Shown here piece by piece: positions 15,677 through 20,637 of a stretch of DNA of 20,637 bases. The position numbers and the translations under genes were made by a program. Each line of letters opens with the position of its first letter. Position 1 is the stretch's first letter. The DNA is from JAOABV01 sp964473505. Lineage in GTDB: Bacteria > Hydrothermota > Tepidihabitantia > Tepidihabitantales > CAIPLT01. The notes under the pieces are model-generated. The model saw only the letters and a list, made by a program, of their open reading frames with translations. It searched no databases and was not told the origin of the DNA. The stretch is taken from contig CAYYPG010000034.1 of assembly GCA_964473505.1 (NCBI GenBank), positions 1 to 20,637 of the forward strand, read 5' to 3'.

Positions 15677-17047
15677 TTATTTACCAATACAGAATTGCTT
15701 AAATATTGTATCTAAAATATCTTCGTTATCAATCGGATTGGTAAAGGTGCTGATAAGGGTTAAAGTCTTTCTTAAGTCCGTCAGCGTCGCGTCTAAATAG
15801 TTCGAGGTCTCTGCATTTTTTATTAAGACCAAGGATTGACTGAGCAAATCGATATGTCGATTGTTTAATAAGAGCACATCGTCCATAACTTTGCGGTTAA
15901 CTTGTTTGAGATAAAAGTGGGCAATGTTTTTTTTGAGATTATCAATACCGAGATTATATTTTGCTGATACTAGATATACTTGGTCACCATCAAATATATT
16001 GTGATTAAATCGGGGTTTTAAGTCAATTTTATTAAGCACCCAAAGGTGCGGTTTATTTTTCACCGCATCAAAAACCATTTTGTCTTGACTTTGCATTGGT
16101 GTAGAATTGTCAAATACACCTAAGACTATATCCGCATTTTCTAACCAGTCTTTAGTTTTTTCAATACCGATGGCTTCAATTTTTTGTGCTCCTTTGGTTT
16201 TTTTAATTGTTTTGAGGCCCGCAGTATCAATAAAATGGAAGATGACTCCTTGAATTGATACTGAAGTTTCTAAACTATCCCGTGTTGTGCCAGGGATTTC
16301 AGTGACAATTGCTCGTTCTTTTTCGCATAACCGATTGAATAAGGAAGATTTTCCCACATTGGGACGACCAACAATCGGACAAATCACTCCTTGACGAAGG
16401 AATTTTAATGCTTGATTTTGGTTGAGCAGTTCTTCAATTTCTATACGGACTTTCTTTATTTGGCGTTGAAGTTTTTTGTATTCGGATTCGACCACGCGGT
16501 TATCTTCTTCAAATTCCAACAGCTGTTCAAGATGTGCAACCAGCGTCAAAAGTTTTTTTTGTAGGTTATTGATATACGCTGATAATTTACCCTGTAATTG
16601 ACATATTGCCGCACGGTGCTGATAGACATTTTGTGCTTGGACTAAATCTAAAAGCGCTTCGGCTTGGGTGATATCTATTTTGCCAGCCAGAACTCTTCTT
16701 TTGGTAAATTCACCGGGTTCGGCAAGTCGTGCGCCACTTTTGATGATAATATCCAGTATTGATGATGCGACAAAATCACTGCCATGACAAAAAATCTCCA
16801 CCATATCTTCACCGGTATAACTATTAGGCGATTTGTAGACCGCATACATCACTTCATCAATTAATTGTTTACTTGTGGGATGATAAACCGCACCATAATG
16901 AATGGTATGACTTTTTGCCCGCGATGGTTTAATCTTTCCTTTTAATATTTTATCCGCAAGAAAAAAGGATTGTTCCCCTGAAATCCGAATTACAGCAATT
17001 CCGGCTTGGCCCAAAGCGGTGGCAATGGCCGCAATCGTATCTGGCAT
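15677..17047 (-). CDS. mnmE: tRNA modification GTPase MnmE
   Basis: With MnmG (not in this window), MnmE installs the carboxymethylaminomethyl-type group on wobble U34 of several tRNAs. At 456 residues it has normal length. The N-terminal formyl-THF-binding domain shows DTIAAIATALGQAGIAVIR and GEFTKRRVLAGKIDITQAEA (about 112-130). A helical domain follows, then the inserted G domain with the P-loop GRPNVGKS (227-234), TEIPGTTRD (about 249-257), DTAG (274-277) and NKID. It ends in FCIGK, the hallmark C-terminus with the functional cysteine. All motifs are intact. It lies 40 bases after jag with no visible promoter, the last gene of the rpmH cluster. The ribosome binding site is poor. Confidence 0.98.
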   Translation of the reverse strand: MPDTIAAIATALGQAGIAVIRISGEQSFFLADKILKGKIKPSRAKSHTIHYGAVYHPTSKQLIDEVMYAVYKSPNSYTGEDMVEIFCHGSDFVASSILDIIIKSGARLAEPGEFTKRRVLAGKIDITQAEALLDLVQAQNVYQHRAAICQLQGKLSAYINNLQKKLLTLVAHLEQLLEFEEDNRVVESEYKKLQRQIKKVRIEIEELLNQNQALKFLRQGVICPIVGRPNVGKSSLFNRLCEKERAIVTEIPGTTRDSLETSVSIQGVIFHFIDTAGLKTIKKTKGAQKIEAIGIEKTKDWLENADIVLGVFDNSTPMQSQDKMVFDAVKNKPHLWVLNKIDLKPRFNHNIFDGDQVYLVSAKYNLGIDNLKKNIAHFYLKQVNRKVMDDVLLLNNRHIDLLSQSLVLIKNAETSNYLDATLTDLRKTLTLISTFTNPIDNEDILDTIFKQFCIGK

Positions 17048-17087
17048 TGATTAGTAGTTAGTCATCAGGTTTTTGAGGCACTAATGA

Positions 17088-17666
17088 CTAAACATTCGGC
17101 GCAATAACGACGGTTCGTTTGCTACCACTACCAACACTATAAACTTTCACGGTTCCCAAAGGTGCAAGTTCTTTTTCCACCAGTCGTAATTCTCGTTCCG
17201 TTAACATATCCAGTGCCATTTCTCGTTTCGTTTCCGAGACAATCCTTGCTACTGCCAGTGCTTTTTTCTTTAAGAAATTTTCCCGTCGTAGGCGATAACC
17301 AGAAACATCAACAAAAATATCCGGTACCGCGGAAAACCGACGTTTAATAATTTGATTGGCTATGGCTTGGAGAGCTTGAATTGTACTTCCGCGTTTACCA
17401 ATCAAAAGTCCATCGAACGAGCGACTTCGGACATTAACATAATAACGGTCTTCCATCAGTGTCACTTTAACTTGCACTTTAATGCCCATTAACTCAATAA
17501 TCGTTTTTATCACCGTTTCTACTTCTTTATCTAAATCCACTGCGGTTGGTGTTTCCGTAACGCCCGAAGTTTCCGTTACTGTCTGTTGGGAAACATCCTG
17601 AGCGGTTTCTTCAGGTCTTTGGTCTTGATGCTCATTAGCAGCATTTATTTTGTGCGTTTCTTCCAT
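17088..17666 (-). CDS. jag: RNA-binding protein Jag/KhpB
   Basis: A KH-R3H RNA-binding protein encoded after yidC in many bacteria, linked in other species to cell elongation and small-RNA binding. The first about 45 residues are acidic and rich in T, E and Q, probably disordered; the usual folded Jag-N domain is missing. A KH domain follows (about 46-125) with the GKRG loop (90-93) in FDGLLIGKRGSTIQALQ. The C-terminal R3H-like part (about 128-192) keeps the fold pattern (VYSVGSGSKRTVVI), but by my alignment the Arg and His of the R-x3-H signature are Leu160 and Glu164. The start is supported by AGGAGG six bases before the ATG and lies 22 bases inside yidC. Confidence 0.94.
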   Translation of the reverse strand: MEETHKINAANEHQDQRPEETAQDVSQQTVTETSGVTETPTAVDLDKEVETVIKTIIELMGIKVQVKVTLMEDRYYVNVRSRSFDGLLIGKRGSTIQALQAIANQIIKRRFSAVPDIFVDVSGYRLRRENFLKKKALAVARIVSETKREMALDMLTERELRLVEKELAPLGTVKVYSVGSGSKRTVVIAPNV

Positions 17667-19138
17667 TTTATTCCTCCTCGGCCAATTAAACTCTCGCCAA
17701 TTGAGAGTATATTAAAAAATAACCAATATAACTGTAATCCTGAAGGAAAATTAAGAAAGATTACAGTAAGAAATATCGGCATAAATATCAAAAGCACCAT
17801 ATTCCTTTTATCGGTGCTGGTTAAAAAGTTCTGAATTAAAAATGAGACGCCCATTAAAATCGGTAAAATATAATATGGGTCTTTATCCGATAAATCTTTA
17901 ATCCAAAAGGCAAATTGGGCCTGTCGTAACTCAATCGTCTTTTGTAAGACCGAATAGAGTGCCCAGAAAATTGGCAATTGGACAATTAACGGCAAGCAGC
18001 CAGAAAAGGGATTTATTTTATAAAGACGATACAACTGCATCGTCTCGCGATTTAAAGTCTGCGGGTCATTTTTATATTTCTTTTTCAACTCTTCTAATTT
18101 GGGTTGTAAGAGTTGCATCTGGCGCATCTGTTTCATTGACATCCGGCTTAAAGGAAAAAAGATAAGTTTCATCAAGACGGAGAAAAAGATAATCGCAACC
18201 CCGTAATTTTTAAAAAGTGCATAGAGAAGTTTTAATATTCGGAGAATAATTAAACTTATCGATTTCGTCCATCCCCAGTCAACTAAAGCCTCCCAACCGA
18301 AACGGAATTTTTTCAGGATATCATATTCCAAAGGTCCGAAATAAATGGTATAGACCGAGGGATAATAAGTGGGTTGATAGGTGTAACCAATCCGACCGTC
18401 ACTTAAAGGATGAACTTTAACACTATTCAAAGTATCCGAACCAGCAACAATCGTAGTAAAATATTTGGACTTAAGGCCAATCCAGGAAACATTGTTTAAT
18501 TGCTTCGGTTTTAATTTGGAGGCAGAAAGTTTCTTTATTTTATTCTCCGATTTGTAAAACAACAAGAAATATTTCAACTCATCTTTGAGATTGGATTCAG
18601 TTAGTGCTAAGCCCGCAGTATAATTGATTTGATAGTTAACTCGCTTATCATCAGGATGTTCGAACTTAAGAGATAGTGCATAGTCTTGGTGTAAGCGATA
18701 AGTCTTGGTCAAAACATTCTCAAATACGACCATGGAGTCATCTTGATAACGCAATGACCAAACATGTTCGGCTTCATTTTGCTCAATAAAGAGCGGAGTT
18801 TCCAGAATATAAGTTTGGTCGGGAACAAGCTCCACCGCATATTTCTTTAAAAATACTGATTTGATACTGGCACCATAATTAGTAAATACCAGACGCATTA
18901 CATTATTTTCTAAGACGACAGTAGTTTCCGGTAGGGTGGTTGCAGTCGTTTTTTTCGGTTTTATTTCTTTAGCCGAATAATTTTCCTTGGGGTTTTTAAT
19001 TGTTGACTGGGTTGTGTCTAGATTAGGAATTGAAGTTGTTGGTTTCGGTGCCGAAGTACGGGGCATAAAGGCCTGCCAGACAAACAGCACCAGCATAATC
19101 AATACAAAACCAATTAACATTCGAGTCGTATCACTCAT
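17645..19138 (-). CDS. yidC: Membrane protein insertase YidC
   Basis: Inserts and helps fold inner-membrane proteins, alone or with SecYEG. At 497 residues it is the long type found in diderm bacteria. An N-terminal anchor (MLIGFVLIMLVLFVWQAF, about 7-24) is followed by a low-complexity linker, a large extracytoplasmic beta domain (about 70-290) and the conserved five-helix core. In the core, the segment GVAIIFFSVLMKLIFFPLSR carries Lys at the place of the groove Arg of E. coli YidC. The cytoplasmic loop with MSMKQMRQMQLLQPKLEELK follows, then NPFSGCLPLIVQLPIFWALY and the C-terminal PSGLQLYW signature. The ATG overlaps the preceding ORF by four bases (ATGA), with AAAGGTG about nine bases upstream. 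Its 3' end overlaps jag by 22 bases. Confidence 0.98.
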   Translation of the reverse strand: MSDTTRMLIGFVLIMLVLFVWQAFMPRTSAPKPTTSIPNLDTTQSTIKNPKENYSAKEIKPKKTTATTLPETTVVLENNVMRLVFTNYGASIKSVFLKKYAVELVPDQTYILETPLFIEQNEAEHVWSLRYQDDSMVVFENVLTKTYRLHQDYALSLKFEHPDDKRVNYQINYTAGLALTESNLKDELKYFLLFYKSENKIKKLSASKLKPKQLNNVSWIGLKSKYFTTIVAGSDTLNSVKVHPLSDGRIGYTYQPTYYPSVYTIYFGPLEYDILKKFRFGWEALVDWGWTKSISLIILRILKLLYALFKNYGVAIIFFSVLMKLIFFPLSRMSMKQMRQMQLLQPKLEELKKKYKNDPQTLNRETMQLYRLYKINPFSGCLPLIVQLPIFWALYSVLQKTIELRQAQFAFWIKDLSDKDPYYILPILMGVSFLIQNFLTSTDKRNMVLLIFMPIFLTVIFLNFPSGLQLYWLFFNILSIGESLIGRGGIKWKKRTK

Positions 19139-19665
19139 AACACTACACCTTTAAGATTCAGTTTGTTAGAATTAAAAGATAGAGCTATTTCCGGATAATT
19201 GAAAACTCGCAAAAAAGTTTTATTTAATTTTAAGACTTTGGGCATACACAAACGATTAGCGATTCGATTTAGGTATGAAGCCCAGCAAAGAGATTTTGAA
19301 CTTCTTACAATCCAACCTAACAATATCATCCGATAATTGTTCTGCAAGCGACTAATATATTGGGACATTCGGTCAAAAAGTGTGTGTGGCTGAGACCAAT
19401 TGTCTGATGCACCGAAAAAAGAGCTAAAAGAATGCTTGCAGATAAAAATTAAACTTTTAAGACCTATCACTGTTTTTCTGGTGACCGTAAACGAAAGACT
19501 AAAGCAATAAAGCATCTTCTGCTTTGAAGAATATTTAGCATCTTGGAATTCTGAGTCTTGTTTAGAAGCAACAAGTATTTCCTGATAATTTCTTTTTCCC
19601 TTCAGGCAAAAGACATTTTTGAAGTAATTTGGGTTAGTTCGAAGTTTATAACGATATATGTTCAT
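19135..19665 (-). CDS. Unknown 176-residue protein between yidD and yidC
   Basis: This frame starts six bases after the yidD stop and ends with a 4-base ATGA overlap with the yidC start, as expected for an operon gene. It is strongly basic and rich in Ser, Asn, Lys and Leu, with five Cys and several Trp. Semi-hydrophobic stretches (about 66-75, GLKSLIFICK; about 112-120, YRMILLGWI) may associate with membrane, but there is no clear transmembrane helix or signal peptide. I recognise no domain. The standard cluster runs rnpA-yidD-yidC, sometimes with one poorly conserved gene at this site. A frame of this length would be rare by chance in such AT-rich DNA, so it is probably real, but it lacks an evident Shine-Dalgarno site. 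Confidence 0.55.
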   Translation of the reverse strand: MNIYRYKLRTNPNYFKNVFCLKGKRNYQEILVASKQDSEFQDAKYSSKQKMLYCFSLSFTVTRKTVIGLKSLIFICKHSFSSFFGASDNWSQPHTLFDRMSQYISRLQNNYRMILLGWIVRSSKSLCWASYLNRIANRLCMPKVLKLNKTFLRVFNYPEIALSFNSNKLNLKGVVL

Positions 19666-19671
19666 AATATC

Positions 19672-19893
19672 TTATGGTATTGGGTCATAACCGCCGGGAT
19701 TAAACGGATGACATCGCAGAAATCTCTTGAGACCTAAAATCAGACCACGCCAAAATCCGTATTTCTCCAAAGATTGTTTAGTATATTCAGAACAAGTAGG
19801 GTAGAACCGACACGATTTGGGCAAAAGCGGGCTAATCATCATTTGATAAAGATTAATCAGCATAACCATTAAATTTGTTAAAAACCGATTCAT
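19672..19893 (-). CDS. yidD: Membrane protein insertion efficiency factor YidD
   Basis: A small (73 residues, normal length) protein that assists membrane protein insertion, encoded between rnpA and yidC in most bacteria. Nearly the whole sequence is family signature: an N-terminal amphipathic helix with LINLYQMMISPLLPKSCRFY, then PTCSEYTKQSLEKYGFWRGL and the C-terminal RCHPFNPGGYDPIP. The three conserved Cys are present. It starts 12 bases after the rnpA stop and probably sits on the same transcript as rpmH and rnpA. Confidence 0.97.
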   Translation of the reverse strand: MNRFLTNLMVMLINLYQMMISPLLPKSCRFYPTCSEYTKQSLEKYGFWRGLILGLKRFLRCHPFNPGGYDPIP

Positions 19894-19905
19894 TATACTT
19901 TTCTG

Positions 19906-20307
19906 CTAATTCCCTTCATTTTGGAATACACTATGTTGTTTTCTAAGATATTTTTTATCATCAATTTTTTTCACCAAATCAAGGAGTTCAGATTGTAATT
20001 CCTGAAACGATTTATTAACAACTGAAGTCCGTGCTTGGATAATATACCAATAGTCATCAGGAAAACATTCTTTGTGATTCCGATAAATTTCCCGCAGATA
20101 CCGTTTAATCCGATTACGCATTACTGCTTTTGGGGCAACATCTTTAGATACGAAAAATGCCACTTTTCTTGATGGAGCATCAGTATAAAGAACTGAAAGC
20201 GCTTGACTACTTACGGATTTAGCAGTCTTAAACACCGTATGAAGTTCTTTTCGGCTAGAAAGAATCTCTTTCTTCCGTAATTTTCGATCACCAATAGTTG
20301 GCACCAT
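19906..20307 (-). CDS. rnpA: Ribonuclease P protein component
   Basis: The basic protein subunit of RNase P, which with the catalytic RNA cuts the 5' leader from pre-tRNAs. From the ATG at 20307 it has 133 residues. The N-terminal part KLRKKEILSSRKELHTVFKT is the typical 'L.k...Fq.vfk.gk' start; the central strand KVAFFVSKDVAPKAV leads into the RNR motif MRNRIKRYLREIYR. An in-frame TTG at 20349 would add 14 residues (MIRLKFILLGAKTQ), but family proteins start near the ATG used here, so I chose the ATG. It lies 90 bases after rpmH, with a hairpin in the gap, and 12 bases before yidD. No RNase P RNA gene is visible in the window. Confidence 0.95.
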   Translation of the reverse strand: MVPTIGDRKLRKKEILSSRKELHTVFKTAKSVSSQALSVLYTDAPSRKVAFFVSKDVAPKAVMRNRIKRYLREIYRNHKECFPDDYWYIIQARTSVVNKSFQELQSELLDLVKKIDDKKYLRKQHSVFQNEGN

Positions 20308-20350
20308 TTGGGTTTTTGCACCAAGCAATATAAATTTTAACCGAATCAAC

Positions 20351-20382
20351 CCTATATCTGGATTGTAGATAGCGGATATAGG
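20351..20382 (-). other. Hairpin between rpmH and rnpA
   Basis: A perfect 8-bp inverted repeat, CCTATATC (20375-20382 on the minus strand) and GATATAGG (20351-20358), flanks a 16-base loop. It lies 15 bases after the rpmH stop and is followed by TTGATTCGG, not a T-run. It is therefore more likely an mRNA processing or stability element than a terminator, and could help set the ratio of L34 to RnpA. Confidence 0.45.
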
Positions 20383-20397
20383 TCCTCAAACCCAAAG

Positions 20398-20535
20398 TCA
20401 CACAGTCAATCTTTTGCGGCCCTTTTTTCGGCGTCGTTTTAAGACCTTTTGGCCCCAATGCGATGACATTCGGGCACGAAACCCGTGCGTCCGCTTTCGT
20501 TTTATATTCGAAGGTTGATATGTTCTTTTTGGCAT
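20398..20535 (-). CDS. rpmH: 50S ribosomal protein L34
   Basis: L34 of the large ribosomal subunit, 45 residues, normal length. The minus strand reads MPKRTYQPSNIKRKRTHGFR, then ARMSSHWGQKVLKRRRKKGR and KRLTV before TGA at 20398-20400. This is the family consensus throughout, except that the usual 'ATKNGRKVL' is SSHWGQKVL. The start is fixed because an in-frame TAA lies 12 to 10 bases upstream of this ATG, inside the promoter's -10 region. The gene heads the rpmH-rnpA-yidD-yidC-jag-mnmE cluster. It has no Shine-Dalgarno site and only about two bases of predicted leader. Confidence 0.98.
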   Translation of the reverse strand: MPKRTYQPSNIKRKRTHGFRARMSSHWGQKVLKRRRKKGRKRLTV

Positions 20536-20543
20536 ACAAAGGT

Positions 20544-20571
20544 ATTATATGACATCTCACCTAATTGTCAA
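20544..20571 (-). promoter_or_regulatory. Perfect-consensus sigma70-type promoter of rpmH
   Basis: On the minus strand TTGACA (20566-20571) and TATAAT (20544-20549) are both exact matches, with a 16-base spacer. The -10 ends eight bases before the rpmH ATG, so transcription should start near 20537, two bases before the start codon. This is the strongest promoter in the window and probably drives the whole cluster. Confidence 0.85.
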
Positions 20572-20637
20572 GTATCAATAGAGAGCGTTCTGAAAAAGTC
20601 AAGGTGCCTCGAAAGCCGTATCAAGCTATGTTATCTT

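Noticed and set aside
20288..20560. A 90-codon minus-strand frame across the start of the rnpA cluster
   Set aside because: It runs out of frame with rpmH and overlaps its whole length. L34 in the other frame is an unambiguous family match, so this frame is a shadow.

Overview
The window suggests an uncultured, low-GC, probably diderm bacterium. Three things point that way: the intergenic DNA is very AT-rich; YidC is the long type with an N-terminal anchor and a large extracytoplasmic domain; and the ATP synthase is a V/A-type enzyme. A run of 100 N (14302-14401) shows that this is a draft scaffold. The mix would fit a candidate phylum such as WOR-3, but I cannot place it from sequence alone. 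Every convincing gene lies on the minus strand, so transcription runs from right to left.

Right end (20637-15677): this is the classic bacterial rpmH-rnpA-yidD-(unknown ORF)-yidC-jag-mnmE cluster. It covers ribosomal protein L34, the RNase P protein, the membrane insertase pair YidD/YidC, the RNA-binding protein Jag/KhpB and the tRNA U34-modifying GTPase MnmE. It starts from a perfect-consensus promoter that leaves rpmH almost without a leader. rpmH (20398-20535) is short but clear. No DnaA boxes or dnaA are visible in the 100 bases to its right.

Middle (15591-9442): a small two-helix membrane protein, a UspA-like protein, an AT-rich degenerate repeat array broken by the assembly gap, a PTS EIIA-type phosphoacceptor protein with a good promoter and ribosome binding site, a long ROK-family sugar kinase and a P-type cation ATPase. 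Then comes about 1.9 kb (7534-9441) without a recognisable gene. It holds three copies of a MITE-like element of about 120 bp, a 166-bp-period direct repeat, a perfect 28-bp palindrome and a 27-bp direct repeat.

Left part (7533-998): histidine ammonia-lyase, a coupled unknown ORF, then V/A-ATPase subunits C, F, A and B, with small unknown ORFs between them. Subunits E, I, K and D are not in the window, so the ATPase locus is split. The array downstream of atpB is built from repeats that contain the 3' end of atpB itself. The leftmost 400 bases hold the remnant of a DUF4258-like gene.

No complete new multi-gene system is evident. The most unusual signals are the repeat families, the unconserved ORFs fitted tightly between conserved genes, the near-leaderless rpmH and the degenerate R3H domain of Jag.
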